Part shown: positions 41,154 to 54,428 of the stretch, one piece after another
Numbering within the stretch: the stretch's first letter is position 1
Layout of the letters: every line of letters begins with the position of its first letter
NCBI GenBank assembly: GCA_947179485.1
Contig: OX359250.1
Coordinates: 41,548,600 to 41,612,599, forward strand
Reading direction: 5' to 3'
DNA length: 64,000 bases
Source: Allacma fusca
Taxonomy: Eukaryota > Arthropoda > Collembola > Symphypleona > Sminthuridae
Program-made: the position numbers and the translations under genes
The notes under the pieces: model-generated
What the model saw: only the letters and a program-made list of their open reading frames with translations
What the model was told of the DNA's origin: nothing
The model's database searches: none

Positions 41154-41169
41154 ACGTACATATGTACGT
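41154..41169. repeat. Perfect 16-bp palindrome ACGTACATATGTACGT
   Basis: Self-complementary 16-mer in otherwise unique AT-rich DNA. Confidence 0.9.
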
Positions 41170-41704
41170 GGAGACTGACAGAACAAAATTAGGCATATCT
41201 AGATATGCTAAAAAAAATAAAAGTAGGAACGATTAGATCCTACAATGTTGTTTGCAATTTACGGGGCGGAATATACAAAATAGTATCCAATCCTGGAAGA
41301 GCAATGTTGAGTTGGAAACATTGTGAAAGTCCTACTGTGTGCCATGAGGCCTAAGTAGATATAGTGAAGCCATTAATGCAATACTTGCGACAGAGATGAT
41401 TTCTTTTTGCGAAATAATCTAGAGAGATAGGAGAGTTCTTATAAGTTACATCAACATGTAAATATACATATGAGACTATTCTATAGATATATCTATCTAT
41501 GTATATCTCTCCTGAATCCTCCTGAAACTGTTCCATTTAGATTGACGCCAGTCCCTACACAATTTATTACTTCGGCATACTTAAAAACCCGTTGTTTCGG
41601 CGCCTTTCACAAGCAGCCAAGCAGTTAACGCCGAACATTACCCGGGCATTCTCTCATGATAGTGTGATGGTAGGTTGTTGGTGGGTGAAATGATGAAAGA
41701 TAGA

Positions 41705-41744
<40 letters not shown>

Positions 41745-42130
41745 CTACAGAGGAAGGAGAAGAATAAGGCCGACGACGCAAGTGAGACACACAAAACTGT
41801 AGATGTGTGTGTGTGTGTGCCGAGTTTGAACAATCGCTTCGTTTACCAACAGCATCCGACTCCAGTGTCTGGATATACACACTCACATCCGTTCTCTACA
41901 CTTATATATATTCTCCTGTATATAATTATTACATTAAACGATTATACCTTTAGTAGCCACAGCCCAACATTCCACACTCCTCACAAGAAGACACACAGTC
42001 ACTTGATAAATGTAAACAGGTCTGGTGGAAGTCTTAGCTAGTCGGGTGTTAAAACTAGTAGTCAAAATTTACAAACCTTCCCATACGTTTGGCTTCAACA
42101 TCCCTTCAAATCTTTCAGATGCCTCTGAGC

Positions 42131-42231
<101 letters not shown>

Positions 42232-42349
42232 AACTTGTCGAGTTTCTCAGGAAAAGTCTCAAAAATCCTAGAGGTTTTCCTCCCTGTTACAAATTTTTAA
42301 CATATTTGGACGGACAAGTTTCCATTGTAACTTACTTCTCCTTCCGAGT

Positions 42350-42530
42350 CGGAGCTTACATTGTGAGTAGTTTTCTAGGACTTTAGAATCTATGGATGGA
42401 GTTTCTTTCCCGGACTTTACAATCTATGTACGAGGGAGTTTCTTTCCAGGGCTTTACATTGTCCGCAGTTTTTTTTCTCTCTAGGACTTTACATTGTACG
42501 TAGTTTCTAGGACTTTTAACTGTACAAAGC
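42350..42530. repeat. Degenerate tandem array, core GGACTTTACATTGTACGTAG
   Basis: Six diverged copies of a roughly 20-bp core begin near 42350, 42378, 42411, 42449, 42483 and 42509. Copies are separated by variable T/C-rich spacers such as TTTCT, GTTTCTTTCC and a longer T-run, giving a 26-38 bp period. Each unit reads as a pyrimidine run, then AG or GG, then the core, then a GT-containing end. Confidence 0.7.
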
Positions 42531-43418
42531 TCCTTCCTTCCAGTTCCAGCTTCCATGGAACGAGTATTTTTTCACAGGGGTTTCTCTTGGACAGTACTGA
42601 CTGAGTACATGGTCCGTAGAATTGTAGAATTTATAGTAGGAGCAGATGGTACTTCATATCCTTCCCAGGATCTTCCAGTGTAGTCCTCATAGTATAGGAG
42701 AGGGATGGAGAGAGGAGAGAAAATTTGCTTATGGGAAGGTACGGAGCAAAAGGGAGAGAGAGATAAAAAACTTGCTATTCCCATAGCCATGGAATTTCTC
42801 CTTCCCTATGTTAACTCATCGAAAATTCACAACGCCAAACATTACGTATTCAAGAAGACGACTTACTCCGAGGGCACGCCACATTATCTGCACACACTGT
42901 ATTACATCAGCTTGGTAAAAGAGCGAAAGAGAGGGAGAGAGAGAGAGAGAGAGAGAGCAAAGGGGAAGAAAAGGTTGGAAACGCACCGCGGAAACTCCAC
43001 TCTGCTTCCTGGTTTCAGTGGTAGCAATGCTACAGCACCACTCACTCTCCAGGAGATTCCATACTGGTTCTCATACATATGTAATTATGTATATATAAAA
43101 AATATACACATGTAACCAAAACTCCCATCCTCCATGAGAATCTCCAGGAGTAGCCCTACATACAAGACGAGGAGCCTGCACATGGAGAGTACTGTAGTAG
43201 CAACAGCAATGGTAGTAGCACTGACTCCACGTTGTCAGACTCATATTATACTTATACTTGGGGAAGCTCCTGTACTTGTCTGTTTATGTTAGTCAGGACT
43301 CCTCCATGGACTCAAGAGATCCGAATATACAAGTGTCCCTATCCCTACATATTCATCTGTGTACACACGCACAAATACACACACACACACACGTACACGT
43401 ACACACATACACTCACAG

Positions 43419-43599
43419 ATACCCTGAGCCTAACGGCTCCATGGAAGTAGCTACATGTGGAAATTTTAATGTAAAAGGGGTTTATCGGATTGCGAAAAGA
43501 AGAGGGGAATGGGAATGGACTTCGGTAAAACTTCAAAAGTTGCCATGTCGACCTCCTTCACATTACACGTACGTAGATAGAGGAGAAATTCATCTGTGC
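43419..43599 (+). CDS. Candidate internal exon, unknown protein
   Basis: Seen: ACTCACAG (AG at 43417-43418) precedes 181 bp that are open throughout, ending CTGTGC before GTGAGTGTG. The peptide has four cysteines and a basic/aromatic stretch, VKGVYRIAKRRGEWEW, followed by LQKLPCRPPSHYTYVDRGE. It looks more like protein than its flanks, which are (CA)n/(GT)-type repeats. The donor sits at the edge of a short GT-rich run and the acceptor at the edge of a CA-rich run, so both could be coincidental. I recognise no family. A longer open frame (43258-43734) surrounds it, but its ends are repeat-encoded. Confidence 0.2.
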
Positions 43600-45120
43600 G
43601 TGAGTGTGTGCATTATTTTGTATTGCACAACACATTACTATAGTAGACACCGTTTTCTCCTCTTACACACCCCGGGATCACATATTTGTAATATCCTACA
43701 GATCATACCCCGAGTAGCACACATGTCTACATAATTATGGGCCAAGTTCCTTTTAAATAGTAAATGCTCCAGCGAGCATCTCCTCCTCCTCCTCCTCCTT
43801 CTCCCACAGTTATAAATACATTAAAATTTATTAATAAAATATTATGAGGAAAACCTACTCCTCCTACGATATACATAGCTCCTTTAAAAAAAATCCAAGT
43901 GTGCTTTCGCAATTATTGATTCCAAGGCAAACACTATACTTATAGGCACAAGAACGAGCCATAGATTTTTTTTCTAAAAAAACATCCACACACACAATTG
44001 TATGTACACATTATGTAGAATAAACGAGAGAAAGAGAAGAAAAAAAACAAGCATATTTATTGTTTTCACAGAGATTCCTCCCAATCTACAGAATTCCCAT
44101 CCGGACCAACAGCCTCCCTTTTGAGAGAGTGATACGAAAACATGTATTTTTTCCCTCCAACATTCTGTTTAGACTCTTGGAGCCCATAATTGCAATTTGA
44201 GAACAATTCCACCCAACTCTAGGAAATTGAATTGTGCAAAAAGAAATACAGAGAGGGTCTACAGCTACAATTACCTACACAAATGACACAGTCAAATTGT
44301 GTAGTGTAATTCAAATCCGAATGTTTACAATAGGAACGGAGCCAAAAACACTGGAAATTTCTGAGGAAAACAGTACTTACGAAAGATTTCAAGGAGAGGG
44401 AAAGACATAGAGAGAGGAGAGAGAGAGAACGAGGAACAATTCCGAAATACGGAGGAATTGATAGATGGTTGACACTTGTAGGAGAGTGAATATTTACAGC
44501 AAGTACAAGAATAATTACGGGGAAAAAATACAGTAAAAATCCAAGTTTGAGGAGATACAACTCTACTATAAATCCTAATACCTTGACTGGAAGTCTCACT
44601 GGGCGTATGACACAGTGTCTTTTTCCCTCTCACTAGTACTCTCTCAAGTTAATCTGTATGTGACTTGATCCGAGTCTCTGCCTATTATGTATGAGTAAAT
44701 CGTAGGTTTTACATTATTTTTTTTTTCTCCTACGGGAGAAAAACATACAGAGAAGAAAAAAAAATACACAGGAGGAACCTACACCTGAGAGAGGAGTGAA
44801 GGAGTGTGGAGAAGCCAAGGAAGGAGTCGGAGGGAGGATGGAGAAGAAAAGGCCGTTAAGAAGACAAATACTGTGACATTCCGCTGATAATAAAGTATCC
44901 ATCGGATTCTTTTGGATGGTCAGTAAATCATTCTAAGCCATTCACACTTCCTTCACACTCCATTCCAAGTCATGCATTTATTTCCAGACTAACCTCCCGT
45001 CAATGTCTCTCCATCCGAGGGGACTATGGTATGAGCCAGAGACAGAGAGAGAGAGAGAGAAAAAAAAGCTGGTGTGTGTGCATAATCGACCTATTCCTTG
45101 AACACATACAATCTCCATAC

Positions 45121-45153
<33 letters not shown>

Positions 45154-45673
45154 TCGAGGTGGTTTATGTTTCTTGAATTTCAAAACAGCATTATAAACAC
45201 ATTGGCAGAGAGCAAACAAGGGAGGATGCAAGAGAGAGAGAGAGAGCTAAAATTCTTAAATTGAGAGAACCATCCATTTTTCCAAGAGTGCCAAGCTTTG
45301 TGTACACCATTTCCTTGGAAACATTCTCACCATTTCAATTCATACGTACCTATGTAGAAGTCATAGAGACACAGAGAGAGAGAGAGAGAGACAGAGCCTG
45401 GGATAATATACGCGGATCTGACAGTTAATGCAAGGGGAAATGTATTGTAATGTGTTCTGTGACGGTATGTAAATTTCTTACAAGATAAGACTCATCCCGA
45501 AGAATTTAAGAATTTTCACCAGCTCTCGGCGCTCAAGTCAACGTAAGGAAAAGACCATTAGGATTTCAAAGCCTATGTCCCAGTATATTTTATTTGCAGG
45601 GTTGATGATGGGAGAAGTTTTATAGCAAAAATCCTCTTCTCTTTTAACTCTACTCCACACTATTTTACACACC

Positions 45674-45711
<38 letters not shown>

Positions 45712-45752
45712 AAGAGAGAGAGAGAAAAAAAGAAGAAAACATTCCAGCTCCC

Positions 45753-45872
45753 AAAATATTGCAATATATTTCCCAACATTGCATTGCGTCCCTCAACATT
45801 ACATTATATTTCTCAACGTTACATTCTATTCCTCAACATTGCATTAAATTCCCAAACATTGCATTATATCCC
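45753..45872. repeat. 20-bp degenerate minisatellite, about six copies
   Basis: The unit is approximately CAACATTGCATTATATTTCC. Copies of AACATT(A/G)CATT or AACGTTACATT recur every 20 bp from 45753 to 45872. The array follows a (GA)n tract (45677-45708). Confidence 0.75.
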
Positions 45873-46399
45873 CATCCACATTTACTCCCCACATCCAACA
45901 CTACTCCTTCCGAGCGCTGGAAACACATCCGAGCGCAAACACGGGCGTAATAAAAATACAAAGTGAAATAATCGCTTGTACTCCCAGCCCTTCCCATGTC
46001 CGTACATAACATATGCCCTTATATCCCCCGCAAACATACTATCCGTAGGAAATCGCACACACGAGGACAAGGACGCATGCACACTCTCCTAGTACAACTC
46101 CTCTCTCCGAACGACCAAGATGACAAAGGGAATGAAATACCAGAAAATAAATGACTCCAATGTAACATTTTAGGATTTGACTATTAACCCTTTATGCCCA
46201 ATGATAATACAACCCGTGAGCAATTTAGCTCGTCGTTTCCTGAGTAATGATCTGGTCATACGTCAACAGAGTGAAAGAGTGGCGGAGCCCGTCCCCGCCA
46301 ACAACCAACATACACTCACACACACACACACACACACACAAACATATAAAACAGTAGCCATATAGATGCCTTACAGTAGTAAAAAGCCAGTAGCTATTT

Positions 46400-46434
<35 letters not shown>

Positions 46435-47467
46435 CAAAAACGCCTATCTGTAGATATATGGTAGATACAACTCCAAATCATTTTTCTCTCTCCCTCCCGC
46501 CACACTGATTTTGACAAATGACTTGGACTCTAAAAAGAAACATCCTACTTGAACATCCGTTGAAAAAAGTTCTCGTCTTCTTCTTCTTCTTCTTCTCCTT
46601 CCTCCATCCTCAAGACAGATAGATGGTCTTAGGAAATCTCTGTGCTTCTTGGCTCCACCACCAAATAAATATTTTACTTTGCAATTCTCTCCCTTGTAAA
46701 TTGTTTTTTTTTTCACACTTCCCATTTCATCAGTTCCCTTCTCCTTGTCTACATCTATCTACATATATCTATCTATACTATGATCATCTCCATGAGTATA
46801 TTTACATATTGGAATGGGAATCCATCGGACGTAGGGCCTACTCATGAAGAATCTCCTTGGAGGTAATAGTTCCATAGTTTAACATAAATTTTGCATAGAG
46901 GAGAAGATACATACAAATATCTAGACACAGATGACACAATCAGGGGATTCCTTTTTGTAAGACTCACTCCCTGGGATGTACTTACAAATATACGCTAGAG
47001 GAGGATTCAGAGAGAAGTGATGAAGGATCCTGAAACAGAATCCCTGTCCTAGTTCATTTCACACATAGATAAATAGATACATATGACTACTTGAGAGACT
47101 CGGTGCGTACAGAGAGAGAGAGAGATGCTAATTGTGATTAATTTATCATAGACGTCGGGACAGGAGAGATATCCCTCCCTCCCAGAATTCCTTGGCTCTT
47201 GCTACAAGTCACAAATCATCCCTTCATATTTGTTTTCTCCCCATATGTAGTGATGTAATCCCAAATGCCCTCACGTTCCTCCCCGTCAAAACATCCTGAC
47301 AAATCATCCCACTACTCAGACACTTAAGCTCCGTACATTTCCGATCAAAAAGCTCATCATCCTCCCAAAAACAAGAGGGGAAAGCTTCACATTTCTAAAT
47401 CCTAACAGGCAAGAGCCTTTCCTCCAACAAATAGGAAATTCCAGCAGGCCCTTTCTACACGGTCCCA

Positions 47468-47474
<7 letters not shown>

Positions 47475-47522
<48 letters not shown>
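47475..47522. repeat. (AC)24 microsatellite
   Basis: Uninterrupted AC repeat of 48 bp. Confidence 0.95.
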
Positions 47523-47525
<3 letters not shown>

Positions 47526-48119
47526 ATTCCACAAATAAGCATAACTAGGTCAGTTTGGAATCCCGTTTGACATTCAAAGAGGAACAATAAATGTCATGAG
47601 GGACAAAGTTAAATAATACTTTATCTACAATGCCCCTGCAAAAATAAAATAAAAATTAGGGGCAATGAGTGACACCTGCCTTTTGAAACCAGGCATATAA
47701 AATCTCACCTCCAAATTATCTCTCAAAGGTTAATAGAATATAAGGAAGGGAGAGAACACTTTTTGAGAGCCAATAGGCTTCCCTCCCAACTTCCAAAAAA
47801 AAAAAGAAGCCTGAAACAAGGGAAGAGAGGATGAGTGTATTCATACAAAAATCTGACCACAAATTCTGACACTCCTCTCCGTCAAATTTCCCATAGAGTG
47901 AACACGGGATGTACATTATTATAAAACATGGGAAAAAATTATTATGGCACAGGGAAAAAATGTGACTTCTCCCTTGACAAAGTCAGGAAAACTTACGGGA
48001 TTTATTAGGAAAATGTGTCCCCCCATAGTATATTAGTAGGATAAATCTGTACATACAAAGAGAATTATTATGATGAGTGAGGAGGCAACAACACACACAC
48101 ACTCACAGGACATGAGGAA

Positions 48120-48153
<34 letters not shown>

Positions 48154-49213
48154 ATACAGAGATGAAAACAAAAAATATTCGAAAAGGAACAACAGCAACA
48201 ACATTTCGAGAGAGAAGAATTCTCTAATTAATTCAAGTCTCCTCAACATTTTACAATACGAACGAGTTTGTTGAATCCGGGAAGAAGGCGACAACGGCCA
48301 AAGAAAAGATCATAAAATTCATACAGTCACTTCACATTCTCCACACAGGATTTTATACTTTTATATTATTATTATATTATATAGATACATGCACACACAC
48401 ACACACACACACCTTGAGAAAACCTCACACTACTCACAGCTCCCCAGCCCCAAGAACAGCAACGCCAACAAGAAGAAGTTATACGAGCCACAACGAGTCC
48501 TTCCCATAAACCAGTATGTTTGACGACAAAAACTCATAATGACTTACAAAATAGGACATAAACTTTATGAAAAAAGTCATTCATAAAAACGACTATCATT
48601 TTATATCCAACGTCGCACTCATACACACACACACACAGGCACAGGCCCAGGCACAGAGGCTCCTCCATTTCTCCGTAGCATGAAGCTCCTCTTATAAAAT
48701 CTACTACTCTCAAAAGGACCTGGAAGTAATTACATACGTACTCTCAAGTACAAGGAGCACATACATATGTATATATGTAGATATCTATACAAGGGAGTAG
48801 TACGGAGCGACTCCTACGATTTCCCTCCATCCAACCCTAGGACTCCGTATCCACCACGAAAAGCCACAAACTATAACGATCCACACATAAAACCATTAAT
48901 TTCTCCAAAGGAACAATAACCCAGAGACGTGGGGAATGGCTGGCAACCAGCCGCAAATGCTCCACTCCAAAATATTATTATGATTATTGTCATATTTAAT
49001 CATCCGGCTTAGGGAGTAATAATGAGGGGAAAAAACAACCACCAGAGAGTAACGCTCCCTTGAGTCCTATCCTCCTAACAATAGTTCACAGTTCATCTGT
49101 CTGACCATACAGAATCCCTAACCTGAATCTAATATATATACACACACACATATATCTACACAAATTTCATATCAAATCACACACATTACTAGATTCGCCC
49201 TTAGCGCAACAAA

Positions 49214-49741
49214 ATGTTTTTTTTCCCTCCGTCCCAACCCAAAACGTTCAGGCAGGTCGGGTCAAGAGGAACATATGAGCTAAAGGAAGAAGGAAAGGAA
49301 GAAAGAAAGAAAGAGACAGAAAGAGAGAGAGAGAGAGAAGGAGAGAAGGAGAGAGAGAAGAACCAGGGAGATGACATGAGTTCACCAGAGGCTACTTTAT
49401 GTGACATTTTTATCGCAATTTATCGCCTCCTTGTGTCTCACTCACCTGCCACTGCTCCAGTCATTATCGTAATTTCCCAAAGAAACAACTTTTTTTCCCT
49501 CCAGAAAATCCCCTCCGCTCATGTTCAAATTATTAACAAATTTCCCTTGTGTTTTTTTTTTGAAAACATTTTTACTCCACACAACAACTCCTACCATTTC
49601 CTTAACTCCAATGGAACTCACACAATAATGAGGGGAGTCATTGTGACTGAGTTTAATCAAAATTACCTTCCTTTTAATTCCCTTCGAGATCTCACAAACA
49701 ATTGTGTGGGAATGAAAATTTGTTTGAAAAAAATAAAATAA
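49214..49741 (+). other. 175-codon open frame, partly GA-repeat encoded, coding status doubtful
   Basis: This is the longest open frame on the plus strand. Its first third is a charged E/K/R-rich segment produced by GA and GAA repeats near 49270-49360. The remaining roughly 120 codons have mixed composition with several hydrophobic patches, for example around IAIYRLLVSHSPATAPVIIV. No signal peptide, conserved motif, poly(A) context or clear promoter supports it. It overlaps the minus-strand exon candidate at 49446-49646, and at most one of the two is likely to be real. Repeat-derived frames lack stops, so its length overstates the evidence. Confidence 0.12.
49446..49646 (-). CDS. Candidate internal exon, unknown protein
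   Basis: Seen: on the minus strand ACTCAG is followed by 201 bp with no stop, ending GGCAG before GTGAGTGAG, a strong donor. The length is a multiple of three (one base, 66 codons, two bases). The conceptual peptide is protein-like and free of repeats, with segments such as NMSGGDFLEGKKVVSLGNYD, and it lies on the same strand as the TCF exon. I recognise no domain. The acceptor has only a modest U-rich stretch. The plus strand of the same region is also open (49214-49741), so strand and coding status are both ambiguous. Skipping or including a 201-bp exon would keep the frame. A chance open stretch is a serious alternative. Confidence 0.25.
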
Positions 49742-49837
49742 AATCTTCAGGTTCTAACATTGTAACAAAAATTAACTCATTGAAATTAGTACATCAAGTA
49801 TTAGTTCAGGGAAAAAGGAGTAGGATTTTAAGGGAAA

Positions 49838-49846
<9 letters not shown>

Positions 49847-49885
<39 letters not shown>
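49847..49885. repeat. (GA)n microsatellite, 39 bp
   Basis: GA repeat preceded by a short GT run. Confidence 0.95.
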
Positions 49886-49890
<5 letters not shown>

Positions 49891-50459
49891 GAAAGGGAAT
49901 AAAATAAAAGTAAAAACAAAAAAGGATTTGCGATAGCCTGTGTGTATGTCACATATAGTAGAGGCTCCATGTGCTACAGTATTTTAATTTAGACGTAAAA
50001 TTAGACCATAAAACATTTCCCGGGACTTTATAGTTATGATTATTATCCTTATTATCAATTATCCAACCCAGTCAGGCAAGGAACAAAAACCATATAAATA
50101 ACTTTGAATGGGTGATAGTGCTAATGTTCCATGAGATGACTTTGAACTTTATTAGCACTTCCATTTATATATAAAAATTACAATGAGATACATACAAGAG
50201 TGCTCACACACAAACACACACACATAGTAGACCTAATCCAAACATACAAGTTTCCACAGATAGAGAATCTCACTCGTTCTTTTTTTTAAAAACAAAAAAT
50301 CCTATGAACCGGACCTACAACTACAGATGTGCATAATTACACATACGTAGACACACATGGCTCAGATCGTATTTAATGGGGCAAGTTGAGACGGACTACT
50401 TATAGACCTATAATGAAAAGGGGTGAGGGAAAAATTCTATATAGAAAATAGTCACTAAC

Positions 50460-50496
<37 letters not shown>

Positions 50497-50957
50497 GGTT
50501 CCTCCACATATTAATTCATCTCATACTTTACGACCGGAGTGATTCCAATTTTTCTCTCCTCTCTCTTTATAGTCCCATTGTCAAATTTGTCAACAACGAC
50601 AGATTTACAATTTTCTCCTCTGCTCCTCCAGAGTCCTATATCTATATATATATATGTCCCCATATATATTCTCAGCGGAGACGAGAGCAGTAAAGTGTGA
50701 GCATACAAACAGAGGCGAGGTACGAAACAAAAGTTGAGACAATTAAAGTGACAAGGAGCTGCTGGCGATTCTCGAAAAGATACCATCATATCTGCCCTTT
50801 TCCCCCCTTAAATGTACATCAAGATATTCCTCTCGGAACAGAACATGAGAGTCAGACTTTACTACTCACACTCGGAGTCTCTCTCCCCAACCGTACATAC
50901 TACTGGGAGACATCCGAGCAGAAGGTGATACATGCGGAGAGCAATTGAAACAGAACA

Positions 50958-50990
<33 letters not shown>

Positions 50991-51746
50991 CAGAGACAGA
51001 GATAGAGAAACACGGAGCAATTTAAAAATGTAAGCCATACCAGCTCCATGTAGACTAGTAGTAGGTGAGAGGTAGTTTCGAGAAAACAAGGGACAAGTTT
51101 CCTTTATAATAACCAGCGTTCACACAGATAAACATGACAAACAATAAAGTGACTTCATTAGGGGTAAGATCACACCTTTGTGACAAATGTCATCGAACGA
51201 ATTGATGGTCGAGGCGAAACATCTTACATAAACATATGAAGCTTTCCTTGTACAATATACTCTCTGAGTTTTTTTTAACGTGTACCTTCCCCAATGCTTA
51301 AGACAGGATGGTACCCGATGACTCTCTCTCTCTTTTTTTCCCTCTTTATATATTTATAGCTTAAAGGTATCACTCACTAATAGTAGATATCTATACCTAC
51401 AGATTTTTACATATTTACAAAATATATAGAAATTATAGATATATAACTACATACCTCCCTCATAATTCCATATCACTCATAATCCCTTCCCAAACCGGAT
51501 ACATATAGACAAACACATAGTTAAAGGACCGGAGAGTAGCTCTGCAGTATCCGAGCGTTGTTATCTGAAGCCCGATTGGGAAGGGAAGGTAAACTGCGAA
51601 GGCTATCGATATCAATCAAAAGTGAGCAATCTACAGAACGCTAGGTATGTACAAAGTACATAATATCCACAAGGATTGACTGCAAGTCATAAAATCCGGA
51701 GAGGAGTGATGGTGTGGTAGGCCGTGTGAGAAGACCCCATAACTCT

Positions 51747-51750
<4 letters not shown>

Positions 51751-51821
<71 letters not shown>
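51751..51821. repeat. (AG)n microsatellite, 71 bp
   Basis: Uninterrupted AG repeat followed by about 150 bp of purine-rich sequence. Confidence 0.95.
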
Positions 51822-51825
<4 letters not shown>

Positions 51826-52292
51826 GTGTGAAAGAGTTGAGGGAGAGAAATAATACAGTGAGTTAGAGGAAAATTGAGAGAGAACAAAATATAGTGAGAA
51901 AAAGAGAGAAATATATCAACTTGGAAAAAACTGAGTTAAAAAAAAGAAAAGAAATAGAGAACAAGGAAGGGGGGAAAAATAAAAATTGAACTTTGATGAC
52001 TCAACGTTAAAAAGTGAGAACGGATCAAAAGTTTAATAGGGCCGGTAACAATCGGAAGACATGTAAGAGTTGCATGGTAAGGTGCAACTGTTCCCATTTC
52101 ATATTTAATGTGGTTTCACCCGTCCCAACAATGACACACTGGAAATATTACACTCCAATATCCTCTCACAATGTCAAAAAGGCTGGGAAATTGATTTCCA
52201 ACTGTAAAATGAACAACAAAAACCCAGAGACAGAGTCACTCTATGGACATAATAAAACCGAGTACATAATTATATCCCTATCCCCAGACTCC

Positions 52293-52342
52293 CATACATA
52301 GGAGGATACATCCAAGTCCATGGATGTATCCTCCTATGTATG
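52293..52342. repeat. Perfect inverted repeat, 22-bp arms, 6-bp loop
   Basis: The arms 52293-52314 and 52321-52342 are exact reverse complements, separated by AGTCCA. They would form a fully paired 22-bp stem in RNA or a cruciform in DNA. Pairing stops beyond the arms, so it is shorter than a typical animal pre-miRNA (usually about 60-80 nt with mismatches). It is more likely a fold-back or a small palindromic insertion. Confidence 0.85.
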
Positions 52343-53004
52343 TATGCATGACTCTCCATATGTAACTCCATCCCTCTTTAACACCCCAACATGCACGGAA
52401 CAAGACAGGAGGGAAAAAAGGGAAACTGAGCTAGCGTACGGGTAATTTTAGAGGGATAGGTTCCATGGTTTCGGCTCTGCTCCATTTACTTATACTACAC
52501 AAGTATGTACAGAACATACATAATTATCTATGCATGTGCATACATACATATAGTATTTACGCTCTCTTTCTCCTATATCTACTTATAGTCATTCAAACAG
52601 ACAGCAGACACAGGCAGACACACACAGACACACACACACACCTGACTCTATGAGAACAGGTTAAAGAGGTGTGAAAAGAAATCCAGAAGCTTTCGTTCCG
52701 CTCCCGCCCGATCCTTCTCTTTCCCTCCTCTCCGCTTTATGGCAATAGAATAAGTAGAAGGAGTAGTTGTCGTAATAATGATACCCACTTCCTTCCCTAA
52801 CCTTCAAATCTTACACAGGTATATTTCTACAGTACATATAGGGACTGCATATCTACAAATAGATATTACAAATATTCTCTACAGAAACCCATCAGGGACT
52901 ACAGTCTGACTCCACAGAGTTAATATCTATACCAAGGTAGGAACTTTCTAGCCCCCTCAAAAAAAAAAACGTTAAAATTCAAATACACCTGGAAAAGACC
53001 TCGG

Positions 53005-53051
<47 letters not shown>

Positions 53052-54391
53052 CTGAAAAAATTTACTTATATGCATAAAAAGGGAAAAAAGGGAAAGGGAC
53101 ACGGAACTGTGTGTGTAGCGAAAGAGGAAAGAGATATTTTCAATAACCGAATCCCGAAGTGATACATACCGAGATATCTATGTACATCCCAAGGAGAAAA
53201 AGAGCATATCAAATTCCCCGATCAAGTAGATCCGTTTGTATTGGGTCTCAAGTATCATTACAATACTCAACGGCAATCTCTATTGTTAGAGTTTATTTCA
53301 TTTTTCTCCATCAGATTGCACCTAGGGAACAATTGGATTCACCCTTTTTTTTCTCCTCACAATCATCCCGAGAGTCATACAAGTGAAATTCTACCTTAAA
53401 AACCTCACACAACATGGAATAGGAGCTGGAGGCAAAAAAAAAACATATACAGATATAGAAACACACAGGGATACAGAGAGAGAGTGAGAGAGTGAGAGAG
53501 AGAGAGAGTGGAGAGTGTGTGTGTGTGTGTGTGTTCAACCACGCTTCACCCAAGACTCTGTAATGGAATCACTCCATATGTATTTACATATAATAATTAC
53601 ATAGGTATGTGTGTATGTACATAAGTGTCCTAGCCCTGGAACATATTTCCATGGAGGTTTCAGCAGACTCTGGGAGAAGAGACAGAAAGTTTACTACAAC
53701 AAGGAGTGAAACTTCACCATTTCCGTCTGTCGCTACATGGATGAGCCTCCAATTTAATTTATTAAACCATTGTGACATGCACCCAGTTAGTTATGTAGTC
53801 CTTCTATGAGCTTCCACTAGATACTCCAACGTTAAGGTTCCATTTAGTACGGTGTAGGGGGATACATAAGCATGTACAGGATGTCTAGTGTGGTTGCAAG
53901 TGCATTCCTTTCATACAAGCCCAGGAACCTTCCTTCCATGAGAAATGTTTCAAAAAGGAAATTCAAAGACCAAGAAGAACAGAATTAGATGGAATTGAAT
54001 TGCATCAACTCTTGTTCCAATCCTCAACAAAATTCCACCTTCCACATACCTATCCCTCCGACTCTTCCCTGTCATCATGTACATACATAGTTGGAGGAAG
54101 GAGCAACCCTTCAGTATTATTCCCAATCACAAGGCAGTAGTATCATTCTCATCATCATCATCATCCTCATCTTCATCATCATCATCATGACTTGACTTCT
54201 TTTCCTTTCCTTTCACTCACACTCACTCCCTCCACAAGAAGAGCAACAAAATACTCTCACCAGACAAGACATCCAGGACCTTTCCTCTCTTCTAAACTTC
54301 CCACTCAAGATAAATGAATCCCGAGGAAAATCCCACATCTATATATTTAATTCCCGACAGAACTTCAACTTTCTAACCTAATCCGGACTGA

Positions 54392-54428
<37 letters not shown>

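Larger units (their letters stand above)
27001..42000. other. Probable intron, middle part, with CpG-richer islands
   Basis: Non-coding by appearance. It holds (GA)n at 27106-27130 and 41708-41741, (CT)n at 27621-27653, 31457-31482, 33314-33349 and 36767-36804, (GT)n at 28925-28957, (CA)n at 31336-31360, 38096-38131 and 39529-39563, and a compound CT/TA tract at 40991-41058. Trinucleotide runs occur near 38210-38285 (TCA/TCC/GTC mixtures) and 40358-40375 (GAC). Two short islands richer in CpG and free of repeats, 27300-27430 and 28960-29130, stand out and are described as possible regulatory sequence. One terminal-exon candidate (35897-35980, plus strand) is listed separately. Confidence 0.5.

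Noticed and set aside
52014..52301. 95-codon plus-strand frame with several cysteines
   Set aside because: No ATG start or splice borders, no recognisable domain, and it ends inside the hairpin. Noted only in connection with that hairpin.
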